A DNA stretch of 64,000 nt, from the NCBI GenBank assembly GCA_002163975.1, contig CP019636.1:6203501-6267500 (forward strand). The letters are read 5' to 3'. Made by a program: the position numbers and the translations under genes. Shown one piece after another: positions 8,541 to 18,211 of this stretch (position 1 is its first letter; the number at the start of each line of letters is the position of its first letter). Below the pieces are notes generated by a model. The model saw nothing but the letters and a program-made list of their open reading frames with translations, was not told the DNA's origin and searched no databases. The stretch is from Nostocales cyanobacterium HT-58-2 (GTDB taxonomy: Bacteria; Cyanobacteriota; Cyanobacteriia; Cyanobacteriales; Nostocaceae).

Positions 8541-10157
8541 ATGTTAACTGGTAAAACCTTGCAGGGTGGGAAATATACCTTAGACCAGGAAATAGGTCGA
8601 GGCGGCTTTGGTATCACATTCAAAGCAACTCATCACTTCTTGAATCAAGTGGTGGTGATTAAAACTCTCAATGAAAAGCTGCGACAACATCCTGATTTTC
8701 TCAAGTTCGAGCGCCAATTCCAGGATGAGGCGAGAAGATTGGCGACTTGTATCCATCCAAATATTGTCCGGATCAGCGACTTTTTTCTTGAGGATGGACT
8801 GCCCTACATGGTGATGGAATATATTCCGGGTGAAACTTTGGCTGAGGCATATGTCTTACCTGGGGTACCTTTGCCAGAGGCGACAGCAAGTCATTACATT
8901 CGCCAAATAGGAGCCGCGTTGCAAGTGGTGCATCAAAATGGTTTGCTGCACCGGGATGTGAAACCAGATAATATCATCCTCCGCCAAGGAACACAGGAGG
9001 TAGTGCTGATTGATTTTGGCATCGCACGAGAATTTAACAATGGGGTGAGGCAAACTCACACGGGTATTGTTTCTGAGGGTTATTCCCCCATTGAGCAGTA
9101 TATGTCGCAAGCAACCCGCACGCCGGCAACCGATGTTTATGGTTTAGCAGCAACACTGTATGCACTGTTGACAGCACAAGTGCCTATGCCAGCACTGCTG
9201 CGCGATCGCGAACAAATGCCAACTCCGCGCGAGTTGCAACCCCACATCAGTGCTGCTATCAATCAAGCAATCATGCGTGGTATGGCGAGTGAAGCTCGCT
9301 TTCGTCCGCAGACAGTGGCAGAGTGGTTGCTGCTATTACCCGGAAATAGGGTGAATCCTACACAGCAATCAGTGGCAACACAAACAGTACCAACTATCAA
9401 TTTATCTGTTCAGCCATACCCAGAAAACTTGCCAGGGGAAGTGGCGGCTATGAGCAAAACGTCAACTCCATCACTTTTGGGGAATGTTAATTTCAACCAA
9501 GTTGTGAACAAATTTTCGTCGCCAAAGGTGTTTATTGCTATGGGTGTAGCCCTTGTTGCTGCGACAACAGGTTTTGCTGTCACAAGTATCATGAGCAAAA
9601 CTCAACCAGGCTCATTTCCACAACCTGTTGTAGAAAAGCCTAATGCAAAACAGGAAATACCTACAGTAAACTTCACACCCTTACCTTCAAACGAAGCGAC
9701 GAACACCTCAGAGAAAGAGAATAATGCTTCGTCGTCAGTTGAATCTGCACCTGCTTCTACTTCCGTACGACGTCGGCGGACTCGTAGTGTTTCAACTGAA
9801 CAATCGCCCAACAATGTGACACAAGAAGAATCACCTCAAACCGACTCCAGACAATCTCAGCCTCGTCAACCAGAATCCCAGCAAGCTTCGCCTTCGCCCA
9901 GCACTACTTCCTCGTCATCATTAGTTGAGCGACTACGGGCGATACGCGAATCTCGAAAGACTTCCTCTTCACCATCTTCAGTCAATAGCACTTCTGAATC
10001 GTTGCAACCAGCCAGCCAGCCAAACAATGCTCCTGTTGTTGTACCAGCCCAACCGTCCACAGTGGAATCAACGCAGTCAAATCCTCCTGCTGTAGTCGTT
10101 CCAACAGTAGAACACCTCAAGCAAAATTCATCATCTGCTGAAACTCAAACTCCCTAG
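8541..10157 (+). CDS. Membrane-anchored Ser/Thr protein kinase
   Basis: A 538-residue Hanks-type kinase. The Gly loop is GRGGFG (residues 19-24), the ATP lysine is in VVIKTL, the catalytic loop is HRDVKPDN, the metal site is IDFG, and the substrate loop is GYSPIEQY. The kinase domain ends near residue 275. One transmembrane helix follows near residues 330-355 (VFIAMGVALVAATTGFAV), and then a Ser/Pro/Gln/Thr-rich tail of about 180 residues that should lie outside the membrane. The frame is open from 8463, but the ATG at 8541 starts the standard MLTGKTLQGGKYTL leader. It likely signals from the envelope; the targets are unknown. All catalytic residues look intact. Confidence 0.93.
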   Translation: MLTGKTLQGGKYTLDQEIGRGGFGITFKATHHFLNQVVVIKTLNEKLRQHPDFLKFERQFQDEARRLATCIHPNIVRISDFFLEDGLPYMVMEYIPGETLAEAYVLPGVPLPEATASHYIRQIGAALQVVHQNGLLHRDVKPDNIILRQGTQEVVLIDFGIAREFNNGVRQTHTGIVSEGYSPIEQYMSQATRTPATDVYGLAATLYALLTAQVPMPALLRDREQMPTPRELQPHISAAINQAIMRGMASEARFRPQTVAEWLLLLPGNRVNPTQQSVATQTVPTINLSVQPYPENLPGEVAAMSKTSTPSLLGNVNFNQVVNKFSSPKVFIAMGVALVAATTGFAVTSIMSKTQPGSFPQPVVEKPNAKQEIPTVNFTPLPSNEATNTSEKENNASSSVESAPASTSVRRRRTRSVSTEQSPNNVTQEESPQTDSRQSQPRQPESQQASPSPSTTSSSSLVERLRAIRESRKTSSSPSSVNSTSESLQPASQPNNAPVVVPAQPSTVESTQSNPPAVVVPTVEHLKQNSSSAETQTP

Positions 10158-10170
10158 CAACCTTATTTTT

Positions 10171-10275
10171 GTAGGATGCGCTCTTCCTTGCGTAACGCAT
10201 CTTTTGCTCGCACGGTATATGTTACGCATCCCTTGCTCGGACAGCATGGGTTACGCTTCGCGCTTCCCATCCTAC
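10171..10275. repeat. Dispersed repeat, GTAGGATG...CATCCTAC type (copy 1)
   Basis: Imperfect palindromic module bounded by GTAGGATG and CATCCTAC with internal TGCGTAACGCATC and GGGTTACGCTTCGCGCTTCC. Near-identical modules occur at 44714-44786, with related ones at 53757-53864 and (half copy) 19131. It lies between convergent genes, where it may also act as a bidirectional terminator. Confidence 0.8.
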
Positions 10276-10277
10276 TA

Positions 10278-11279
10278 CTACTGAGTATTGATGACCATTG
10301 ACGGCTCCTCTCCCATTGAACGCCTGTATTCAACCTGATGTAGTACCGATTGCCAAACCTCGTATCCTTCTGCGCTCAGATGTAATCCGTCTGTGGTTAA
10401 TTCCTGGCGTAATTTCCCATGAAAATCTGTAAACCAATCATAAAGATTTAGATAATAAGCTCCTTCTTGTCTAGCAATAAGAGCGAGTTCATAATTAATA
10501 TGACGAATACGGTTACTAGGAATCGTGGGCAAACGAGTTGGCAAAATTGATTGCACAAAAATTGTGGTTTTTGGGTGAGTCTGTCGCAACTTGCGGACAA
10601 TCTGGCGGTGATTACGCAATATGGTTTCGTCTGTCATCCCTTTTCGCAAGTCATTAACTCCAGCCATGATATAAATGACATCTGGTCTGGTTTGAGAAAA
10701 AACAGACAACCTTTTTAAGATACCTCCAGAAGTATCTCCAGATATTCCCTGATTCAGCCACAATCTACCTACAGGCAACTTTTCTCTAGGAAACCATAAA
10801 CTTAAAGAATCACCTACTAGAATTTCTAGAGCATTGTTACTTTGACCTTGAGCCATTGCTTTGGCTTCCATCGCCAATAAGCTTTTCCAATCCTCATATG
10901 TGAGTTGAGTCTTCTTTGCAGAGATCAACAATGACTTTGTACTGTCTTTTGGTAGACTTGGATAAATCTGACCAGCTTTGAGGGCGGCTAATCTTTCGTA
11001 GTAAAGTTGGTTTCCAGATATAATTTGACGGGGAGTTAGTGGAGTGTTGGAGTGACGATAGGCTTCTACTGGCTTTGGTAACAAAGAATCACTAAATTCT
11101 GGCTGAGAAGTTTCTGCACTGGGAAATATTTTTCCACCTACAGTTTGTTTTGAATCGTCTTTTAAATTCCAAATGACTTCACTATTGTCTGACTTAACAA
11201 TTGACAAGTGTGAAAGAGTTGATGCTGGTATTACCAATCCTGTTAACAACCATGCTGCCAACAGATAAAGGTCCCTCAT
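10278..11279 (-). CDS. Secreted or anchored SGNH/GDSL-family hydrolase
   Basis: About 333 residues. An N-terminal hydrophobic stretch (LYLLAAWLLTGLVIPAS) is a signal peptide or anchor. The SGNH blocks follow in order: block I ILVGDSLSLWF with the nucleophilic Ser, block II NQGISGDT with Gly, block III AGVNDLRKG with Asn, block V DGLHLSAEGY with the Asp and His. It should be an esterase or acetylhydrolase acting in the periplasm, perhaps on cell-wall or exopolysaccharide acyl groups. The frame is open to 11324, but the ATG at 11279 has a strong GGAGGAG site upstream, which sets the start. No partner genes hint at the substrate. Confidence 0.88.
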   Translation of the reverse strand: MRDLYLLAAWLLTGLVIPASTLSHLSIVKSDNSEVIWNLKDDSKQTVGGKIFPSAETSQPEFSDSLLPKPVEAYRHSNTPLTPRQIISGNQLYYERLAALKAGQIYPSLPKDSTKSLLISAKKTQLTYEDWKSLLAMEAKAMAQGQSNNALEILVGDSLSLWFPREKLPVGRLWLNQGISGDTSGGILKRLSVFSQTRPDVIYIMAGVNDLRKGMTDETILRNHRQIVRKLRQTHPKTTIFVQSILPTRLPTIPSNRIRHINYELALIARQEGAYYLNLYDWFTDFHGKLRQELTTDGLHLSAEGYEVWQSVLHQVEYRRSMGEEPSMVINTQ

Positions 11280-11289
11280 CTTGATATAT

Positions 11290-11296
11290 CTCCTCC
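11290..11296 (-). promoter_or_regulatory. Ribosome binding site of the SGNH hydrolase gene
   Basis: Minus-strand GGAGGAG about 10 bases before the ATG at 11279. It decides that start over the longer frame starting at 11324. Confidence 0.75.
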
Positions 11297-11702
11297 ACTT
11301 ACGACTTTTCTCTATTGACAGCATTAATTAATTGAATTCAGGAAGTTTTGTAGTTAGTTATTTCATTATTTTTATTTATATACGTACTTCTGTAAAGATT
11401 GGCACGATTGCATTCATAATCTCTTCAAAGTTTTCGCATATTCCTTATAGTAGTTTTCATTATTGTAAAAACCTGCTGGCATCAGCCTTTCTTGCTCAAA
11501 CCAGAGTATGCCAATCTCTGCGGAATTGAATGAGTAAACGTTGTATCATATTTAATAGTCAATGATCTACCTACCTGGCTAAGAACAAAACGTCCAAAAA
11601 CAAAAGACGCGGTGTCATACCAAATAGTAGTTGTATTGGGAGGCAAGGGCGAAGACAGGAAGCCTCCACCATAATCGTTACTCCGATTTGGTGATAAGCA
11701 CT
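11297..11702. other. Intergenic spacer, about 400 bp
   Basis: AT-rich. A 74-codon minus-strand frame at 11482-11706 overlaps the methyltransferase stop with a GTG, but its composition looks like read-through of non-coding DNA and I do not call it. Confidence 0.4.
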
Positions 11703-12617
11703 TCACATTGAAAAATCTTCAAATCGATAACGACTACCGATAATATAATTCTCATTGATTTCAAATGAAATCCATTGGCGTTGTAAGCTTTCTGCAACGA
11801 AACCCGTTGTGTTAGAACCAGCAAATGGATCTAAAACAATATCACCTTCATCAGTTAAAAATTTAATGAAAAATTCTGCAAAACTTTGAGGAAAACGTGC
11901 AGGATGGGGTTGAATTCCTGCTGCTTTACAACGCCGCAGATAAGCACTATTGGATTCTGTATTGGCAATCTCTAACAAATTTGGTGGAATCGCACCCTGA
12001 TTATCCTTTTGAAATTTTTCAGAAATATCATGACCGCTAGGACGTACTTTTGCTTTATAGCCATTTTTAAGTAATTGCTTCATACTTTGGCTATATGGCT
12101 TTAAAACTTTTCTATTATCAGCTTTGGGATGAGGCGTTTTAGACAACCACCAAACCATATTCACAGAATCTTTAACACGAATCCTTCTAATTGTTACCCA
12201 TTCAGCAGGTGTTGGCAGTCGTGCTGGGTTATAGTGATAAAACTCTTGAGCCAGAAAAAAGCCGACTTCCTTACATAACCTTACTAAAAGCTCATATTGG
12301 TAGATACTCCGGACAGGATGACCAGGAAGGTAAGCACCACCTAAATCTAAAACAAAAGAGCCGTTATCTGCTAAAACTCTTTTAAATTGATAGGCAAAAG
12401 GTAGAAACCATTCTATATATTTTTCTGCACTTTCATTGCCGTATTCTTTTTTTCTTGTCAGTGCAAATGGGGGTGAAGTCAGAATTAAGTTAATGCTGGT
12501 ATCTTCAAGACATTGAATTAGCTCTAGGCTATTACCTAAATATGCCTTCCCGTTTTTTTGAGAATAGTATGGTGTAAAATTTAATCTTTTTTGTAGTGTT
12601 AGTTGTTCTTGTTCCAA
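11703..12617 (-). CDS. Beta-class DNA methyltransferase (amino-methylating)
   Basis: A 304-residue site-specific DNA methyltransferase. The catalytic motif IV TSPPF (residues 47-51) comes before the AdoMet motif I DPFAGSNTTG (near residue 260); this circular order marks the beta class, and TSPP is usual for N4-cytosine enzymes, though some N6-adenine enzymes share it. The recognition sequence cannot be read off. The frame begins with TTG at 12617; an in-frame stop lies shortly upstream, so the true start is this TTG or a little further in. No restriction endonuclease gene is adjacent, so it looks like an orphan enzyme with a regulatory, repair or anti-restriction role. Confidence 0.88.
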   Translation of the reverse strand: MEQEQLTLQKRLNFTPYYSQKNGKAYLGNSLELIQCLEDTSINLILTSPPFALTRKKEYGNESAEKYIEWFLPFAYQFKRVLADNGSFVLDLGGAYLPGHPVRSIYQYELLVRLCKEVGFFLAQEFYHYNPARLPTPAEWVTIRRIRVKDSVNMVWWLSKTPHPKADNRKVLKPYSQSMKQLLKNGYKAKVRPSGHDISEKFQKDNQGAIPPNLLEIANTESNSAYLRRCKAAGIQPHPARFPQSFAEFFIKFLTDEGDIVLDPFAGSNTTGFVAESLQRQWISFEINENYIIGSRYRFEDFSM

Positions 12618-12834
12618 GAGTTCTATTAGATATTATTATGCATAAAAATATACTTTATACTCAATTCCTCTCCTTAGCAAGGAGAGGGAAGCCGAAGGTA
12701 GGGTGAGGTTTTATATTTCATTGTAGTATTCGTGCGCCACGGACACTTTCCTCTCCTTACCCCGATGCTGCCCATACCCTCGTATCATGAAAATATAACA
12801 AAAATATAAAGTCACCAGACTTTAACGGCATAAC

Positions 12835-13698
12835 ATGGGCAGTATTTGGGAACTTGATTTTTACTCGCGTCCGATTCTGGACGAAAATCAAAAAAAAGTT
12901 TGGGAAGTCTTGATATGCGCAAGCCCTTTGGAAACCCGAACAAAAATAGATTCTGGATTTCGCTTTGCTAAATATTGCCCCAGTACTGAGGTCAATTCAG
13001 TGTGGCTGCGGACAGCGTTGGAAGAAGCAATCAGCAAAGCAGGAGAAACACCCAAAAGAATCCGCTTTTTCCGCCGCCAAATGAACAACATGATTACCAA
13101 AGCCTGCAAAGACTTGGGTATTCCCGCCGCGCCTAGTCGCCGCACTTTGCTGCTGAACCAATGGTTGCAACAGCGGATGGAGCAAGTCTATCCTCAAGAG
13201 CCAGGATATCAACCAGGAACGAATCCTTCAGTCAACTTGGAGAACCCCTTACCGCAGCGTTTACCAGAAGCATTGGAAGGAAAGCAGTGGATATTTGTTA
13301 CCTTACCAGGTGTGGAATTTGCCCAGATGCATGAGTGGGAAATTGGCTTTAGAGAAGCTTTCCCTTTAGAATTAGCACAAATCTCCCCTGAAACCCTGAT
13401 TCCTGGTGTTTTGATATTTTCACCCAGAGCATTGCCAATCGCAGGTTGGATGTCTGGTTTAGAACTGGCTTGGTTGAAATTTGATCAAAGCCAAGGGGCG
13501 AGATTACTTTTAGAAACTGGTGCGAATGAGAGTTGGATTGTAGCAAATATCAGAAAGCCCGAAACTTTAGTAGAAGCCAAGGGCTTTGAAGACGCAAAGC
13601 AAAAAGCTAATGGAGTGCATTTTATCGCGGTGCAGTCTAATCCTCAAGCAGAATCTTTTGCCGGATTTTGGCTGTTGCAAGAGGTCAATCTGCCGTAA
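12835..13698 (+). CDS. Tab2/Atab2 family RNA-binding protein
   Basis: A 287-residue protein with the family opening MGSIWELDFYSRPI and the conserved KVWEVLIC, FFRRQMNNMI and GLELAWLKFD stretches, ending with FAGFWLLQEVNLP. This family is nearly confined to oxygenic phototrophs. In algae and plants the homologues bind the psaB 5' leader and support synthesis of photosystem I and II reaction-centre subunits; a similar role in photosystem translation is inferred here. The ATG at 12835 matches the usual family start. It stands alone, divergent from the methyltransferase, with a 217-bp spacer holding likely promoters. Confidence 0.9.
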   Translation: MGSIWELDFYSRPILDENQKKVWEVLICASPLETRTKIDSGFRFAKYCPSTEVNSVWLRTALEEAISKAGETPKRIRFFRRQMNNMITKACKDLGIPAAPSRRTLLLNQWLQQRMEQVYPQEPGYQPGTNPSVNLENPLPQRLPEALEGKQWIFVTLPGVEFAQMHEWEIGFREAFPLELAQISPETLIPGVLIFSPRALPIAGWMSGLELAWLKFDQSQGARLLLETGANESWIVANIRKPETLVEAKGFEDAKQKANGVHFIAVQSNPQAESFAGFWLLQEVNLP

Positions 13699-13831
13699 AT
13701 TTGATTGAGGGAATGGCTAATGGGTCATGGTTAGTGGTGAGACTAGTCCTGCAGGAGGTGAGTCCAGTGCTAGCTCACTAACAGCTATCCATTCCCCATT
13801 GCCAATTTCTAAGTCCACAGCTAACAAAATT

Positions 13832-15145
13832 ATGGTGTCTCAAAAAATACCAAGCAATTCCCTGCCAGAACAACTGCTGGAACTATCTATAAAATCAGGT
13901 GCAGAAGCTGCTGAAGTCTTTCAGTCAAAATCGCTGTCTCGACCTGTGTTTTTTGAAGCAAATCGCCTCAAGCAGTTAGAAACCAGTCAATCAGAAGGCA
14001 CAGCACTGCGGCTGTGGCGTAACGGATGTCCGGGTTTAGCTGTGGCTTACGGTCCTGTGGAACCGCAAGCCTTGGTAGAACGTGCTTTAGCCCTGAGTCA
14101 ACTCAATCAACCGGAAGCAGTGGAGTTGAACGGTAATTCTAAGCCTTCCTACCCAGACCTTGGTGAAGATGTTCCCATACAAAAGTTGGTGGAGTGGGGG
14201 AAAGAAGCGATCGCCATCATCCGCGATGAATATCCAGATGTCATTTGTACAGGTGAGTGGGAATGTGATGTTGAAACCACCAGACTTGTTAACACCAAAG
14301 GTTTAGATTGCTATTACACCGATACTACTCTCAGTTGCTACATTGAGGCAGAGTGGGTACGAGGTGACGATTTTTTAAGCGTTGCTGATGGTCAAACCGA
14401 AAGAGGAAACCTCCAACCAGAGAAAGTTGCTCACCAGATTCTACAGCGATTGGCTTGGGCACAAGAAAATGTCACACCTCCCAACGGTCGTGTCCCGGTT
14501 CTATTTACTTCTAAAGCTGCTGATATGCTTTGGGGAACTGTACAAGCGGCATTAAATGGCAAGCGCGTCTTAGAAAAGGCTTCTCCTTGGGCAGAACGCA
14601 TGGATAAACTTGTCATTTCATCAAGTCTGACCGTTTATCAAGACCCCCATGCAGGACCTTACAGTTGCCCGTTTGATGATGAAGGCACCCCAACCGAGTC
14701 TCTGGTGTTTATCCAAGATGGCGTGTTGCAGCATTTTTACTGCGATCGCACCACAGGACGCCAATTGAATCTCGCTTCCACAGGTAACGGTTTTCGCCCT
14801 GGTTTAGGAAGTTATCCTACCCCTGGGTTATTTAATTTTCTCATTCAGCCTGGAGGCGAATCGCTACAAGAATTAATTCAACATCTGGATGATGGCTTAA
14901 TTGTAGACCAAATGCTGGGAGGAAATGGCGGGATTTCTGGTGACTTTTCTATCAATATTGACTTGGGATACCGTGTCCAAAATGGTCAGGTTATTGGGCG
15001 TGTTAAGGATACAATGGTTGCCGGAAACGTCTACACAGCTCTCAAACAATTGGTGAAACTGGGTGGCGATGCTGATTGGAACGGTTCTTGTTATACTCCG
15101 TCTCTATTAGTAGAAGGGCTATCCAGCACCGGAAAACAAAACTGA
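13832..15145 (+). CDS. TldD/PmbA family protein (PmbA-like)
   Basis: About 437 residues. The N-terminal domain has the family signature GAEAAEVFQSKS...EANRLKQLETSQSEG; the C-terminal beta-rich domain has DEGTPTESLVFIQDGVLQ and a late GGISGDFSINIDLGYRVQNG. I see no HExxxH zinc motif, which is carried by TldD rather than PmbA subunits, so this is the PmbA-like half of the heterodimeric protease. That protease trims unfolded peptides, and in some bacteria matures microcins and the CcdA antitoxin. No tldD is adjacent. The frame is open from 13727, but the ATG at 13832 gives the normal family length. Confidence 0.9.
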   Translation: MVSQKIPSNSLPEQLLELSIKSGAEAAEVFQSKSLSRPVFFEANRLKQLETSQSEGTALRLWRNGCPGLAVAYGPVEPQALVERALALSQLNQPEAVELNGNSKPSYPDLGEDVPIQKLVEWGKEAIAIIRDEYPDVICTGEWECDVETTRLVNTKGLDCYYTDTTLSCYIEAEWVRGDDFLSVADGQTERGNLQPEKVAHQILQRLAWAQENVTPPNGRVPVLFTSKAADMLWGTVQAALNGKRVLEKASPWAERMDKLVISSSLTVYQDPHAGPYSCPFDDEGTPTESLVFIQDGVLQHFYCDRTTGRQLNLASTGNGFRPGLGSYPTPGLFNFLIQPGGESLQELIQHLDDGLIVDQMLGGNGGISGDFSINIDLGYRVQNGQVIGRVKDTMVAGNVYTALKQLVKLGGDADWNGSCYTPSLLVEGLSSTGKQN

Positions 15146-15501
15146 AAATCAAAAATTGATGTTGCAGGTATGGACTATTTTAGTCACACCCCCAATGATA
15201 TTCAACTTGATACAGTTACCTTTTTGTCATTTGGAAAAATAACTCATCGGAACTTTGTATTATTCTTTAAACGCTTAGGCATTTTTCTTGAACTTGTCAA
15301 AGTTCCTTGGCAATTTCCTAAAAGTAGCTATCAGATGGTACAGTTGACTCATTAGTATTATTACTGTTAACTGAATTTGAGATTGAAAAATTGTGATTAA
15401 TACATAACACACATTTTCTAACGTGAATTCTGAATGTTTGAGCAGCGAGTGTGACCTGCATCTTTTTTTTTGAACTTTTAATTTTGAACGTGTGAATTTC
15501 T
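15146..15501. other. Intergenic spacer, about 355 bp
   Basis: AT-rich spacer before the ClC gene; a 61-codon frame at 15170-15355 has no recognisable content. I see no clear regulatory element. Confidence 0.4.
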
Positions 15502-18156
15502 ATGTCGCCTCTTTTTCTTACTCAGAGCTTTCGCGCTTTGTGGCAGCCTAGAAGAGGTTTAGCGATCGCAGAAGCGTCAGTTATTGGAATAGTCGCTGCC
15601 ATATCTGCTGTCTTTTTCAAATTTGGAACTGGATGGTTAGGCACATGGCGAGTTCATACTTCCCACTTCTTTCCAGCATGGTTAGTCCTACCAATCGTTG
15701 GTCTTGTCTTTGGATTTTTGGCGGGTTTTCTCGTGGAGAGGTTCGCACCCGAAGCATCCGGTGGTGGGATTCCACAAGTCAAAGCCTCTCTTGCTAATGT
15801 GCCAATCAAATTATCTTGGCGCGTAGCAGGTGTGAAGTTACTCAGTGCCATCATTGCCTTAAGTTCGGGTTTAACTTTGGGACGGCAAGGTCCCACTGTC
15901 CATGTTGGGGCAGCTTTGGCGGCGGGCATGAGTCGCTGGGTTCCCACTTCTCCTGATCACCGACGGCAAATGATAGCAGCAGGTGCTGGTGCGGGGTTGT
16001 CAGCAGCTTTCAATGCCCCGATCACCGGTATGATATTTGTTGTTGAGGAATTGCTGCAGGATTTATCAGGTTTAACTTTAGGAACTGCCATTATCGCCTC
16101 GTTTATTGGTGGCGTTGTCTCTCGGTTATTGGGTGGTGGTAGTCTGCAACTTCACTTAGAGGCAACTGATTACTCCAGTACTTTCTCAATATTAGAAATT
16201 CCCTTTTACCTGATTTTAGGTGTCCTAGCAGGGTTACTAGCAGCATTATTTAATCGTGGACTGATTGCCAGTCAAGGAATTTATCGCAACTTACACATTA
16301 GCTTGCCCCTTAGGGTGGCGTTAGCTGGTTTTATATCTGGTGTCGTGATTGCTTTGCTACCAACTTCTTTCCGTGACAATAGTGGGTTGCGGGAGTTCAT
16401 TATCACTGGTGACGTTCATGTTTCCACAGCAGCGATCGCCTTTGTAGCCCAGTTTATCCTCACCTTGGTAGCATTTGGCTCAGGAGCACCAGGAGGATTA
16501 TTTGCTCCCAGTCTCATCTTGGGTTCTTGTTTAGGATACATCATTGGTATATTCCAGTCTTATGCCTTGGGAGAGGGTTCCCCTACAACCTATGCACTGG
16601 CGGGAATGGGGGCATTTTTCAGCGCCGTCTCCAAGGTGCCATTCACAGCGATTGTGATTGTGTTTGAGATGACCACAGATTTTAATCTGGTACTTCCTTT
16701 AATGATTGGTTCTGTGACATCCTACTTAGTTGCTGACAAGATAGTGCCTGGGTCGCTATATGATAAGCTTTTGCAATTAAGTGGCATCACCATCCAAAAA
16801 CAAGCTCCAATTGAAGGGCTCTTGACCAAGTTAACAGCGAAAGACGTGATGCAAACACGGGTGGAAACTTTAGAAGCAGAAATGTCTTTGGATGAATTAG
16901 TAGAGGTTTTCTCCAAATCTCACCATCGAGGTTTTCCAGTCGTAGACGATGGCAAGCTTGTAGGAATTGTGACACAAAGTGATTTGCTCAAAATACGTGA
17001 GCGTAATCTCCCCAAGGAAGACCTTTTGAGGGAAATAATGACTAGCAATCCTTTAACAGTCACTCCCATGCACAACCTAAGTGACGTGCTTTATTTGTTA
17101 GACCGTTATCAGATCAGTCGCTTACCAGTTGTGGAGGGACGCAGACTGATTGGGATTATCACCCGTGCAGATATTATCCGGGCAGAAGCAGACCATCTCA
17201 ATGGTGAAAACAGGCAACATGGACCGCGACCAGAACCTTCCTATGTTGTTTATCAAACGCGATCGCCCAGCACTGGTAGAGGAAGATTACTAGTACCTAT
17301 AGCAAATCCCGAAACAGCAGCCACACTACTGGAGATGGCAGGAGCAATTGCTCGCGATCGCCATTATGAAATAGAGTGCATACAAGTGCTGCCAATCTCT
17401 CGTCACAGTTCCCCAACAGAAACACCAGTTAGAACAACAAAAAGCCGTCGCTTACTACGACTGGCAGAGGCTTTGGGCAAAAAGTGGAAAATCCCCGTAC
17501 ACACGCAAATCCGCGTTACCCATGACGTTGCACAGGCAATTCTAGAAACAATTAAAGAACGACACATTGACCTAATTTTGATGGGGTGGAAGGGTAACAC
17601 TTCCACCCCAGGTCGCATTTTTGGTAACGTTGTAGACACCATAATTCGCCAAGCCACCTGCGATGTCGTGCTGGTGAAGTTAGGTGCAACAGATTGGTTA
17701 ACAGATTTCACAGATAAATCATCCGATATCTCCGTCGCCAAATCCGCTGTCACACCCCAATTCAAAAGTTGGCTTGTGCCAATGGCTGGTGGTCCCAATG
17801 CGTGGGTAGCGATTAAATTGTTACCAGCTTTAATCACATTGGGGAACGACCCAAAAGTTCGCCTAACCAGGGTATTCAAGCCATCAGAAATTGAACCAGA
17901 TATGACAGTCTTGGAAGAAGCTATTCGCCAACTTATTCGTCGCCGCAAGTTGGGCAGTACTGTGTTTGCAGCCCCTGTAAAATCTAACTCAGTTTCTGAA
18001 GGTGTGATTAACTTAGTAAAAAAAGAACACTACGATGTTGTCGTTTTGGGTGCTTCTCGTGAGGGAATGCTACAACAGGCAATTACAGGCAATATTCCAG
18101 AGACAATAGCTTCTGGTGTGGATAGTACAGTGATTTTGGTCAGAGGAGCGATTTAG
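15502..18156 (+). CDS. ClC chloride channel/transporter with CBS pair and two USP domains
   Basis: An 884-residue fusion. Residues 20-430 form the ClC membrane domain with its selectivity motifs: GGGIPQ (88-92; the usual motif is GSGIP), GRQGP (127-131) and GAPGGLFAPS. The gating glutamate of the usual GREGP motif is Gln129, while the internal proton glutamate pair is kept (VVEELL, E182/E183). Two CBS domains follow (about 445-560) and may bind adenine nucleotides. Two universal-stress-protein domains (about 590-740 and 755-884) complete it; the first carries GWKGNTSTPGRIFGN. It should move chloride across the inner membrane under energy or stress control. The Gln suggests channel-like rather than coupled transport, by analogy with E148 mutants of the E. 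coli protein. Confidence 0.94.
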   Translation: MSPLFLTQSFRALWQPRRGLAIAEASVIGIVAAISAVFFKFGTGWLGTWRVHTSHFFPAWLVLPIVGLVFGFLAGFLVERFAPEASGGGIPQVKASLANVPIKLSWRVAGVKLLSAIIALSSGLTLGRQGPTVHVGAALAAGMSRWVPTSPDHRRQMIAAGAGAGLSAAFNAPITGMIFVVEELLQDLSGLTLGTAIIASFIGGVVSRLLGGGSLQLHLEATDYSSTFSILEIPFYLILGVLAGLLAALFNRGLIASQGIYRNLHISLPLRVALAGFISGVVIALLPTSFRDNSGLREFIITGDVHVSTAAIAFVAQFILTLVAFGSGAPGGLFAPSLILGSCLGYIIGIFQSYALGEGSPTTYALAGMGAFFSAVSKVPFTAIVIVFEMTTDFNLVLPLMIGSVTSYLVADKIVPGSLYDKLLQLSGITIQKQAPIEGLLTKLTAKDVMQTRVETLEAEMSLDELVEVFSKSHHRGFPVVDDGKLVGIVTQSDLLKIRERNLPKEDLLREIMTSNPLTVTPMHNLSDVLYLLDRYQISRLPVVEGRRLIGIITRADIIRAEADHLNGENRQHGPRPEPSYVVYQTRSPSTGRGRLLVPIANPETAATLLEMAGAIARDRHYEIECIQVLPISRHSSPTETPVRTTKSRRLLRLAEALGKKWKIPVHTQIRVTHDVAQAILETIKERHIDLILMGWKGNTSTPGRIFGNVVDTIIRQATCDVVLVKLGATDWLTDFTDKSSDISVAKSAVTPQFKSWLVPMAGGPNAWVAIKLLPALITLGNDPKVRLTRVFKPSEIEPDMTVLEEAIRQLIRRRKLGSTVFAAPVKSNSVSEGVINLVKKEHYDVVVLGASREGMLQQAITGNIPETIASGVDSTVILVRGAI

Positions 18157-18211
18157 TTACAGCAATGAAAGCAGAAAGCCCACACCTTAAAGGTGTGGGG
18201 ACGCCAGACAC

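Noticed and set aside
11482..11706. 74-codon minus-strand frame overlapping the methyltransferase stop, perhaps a restriction gene remnant
   Set aside because: GTG start only, unnatural composition, no endonuclease motif.
15170..15355. 61-codon plus-strand frame downstream of PmbA
   Set aside because: No recognisable motif, no ribosome site and AT-rich surroundings.
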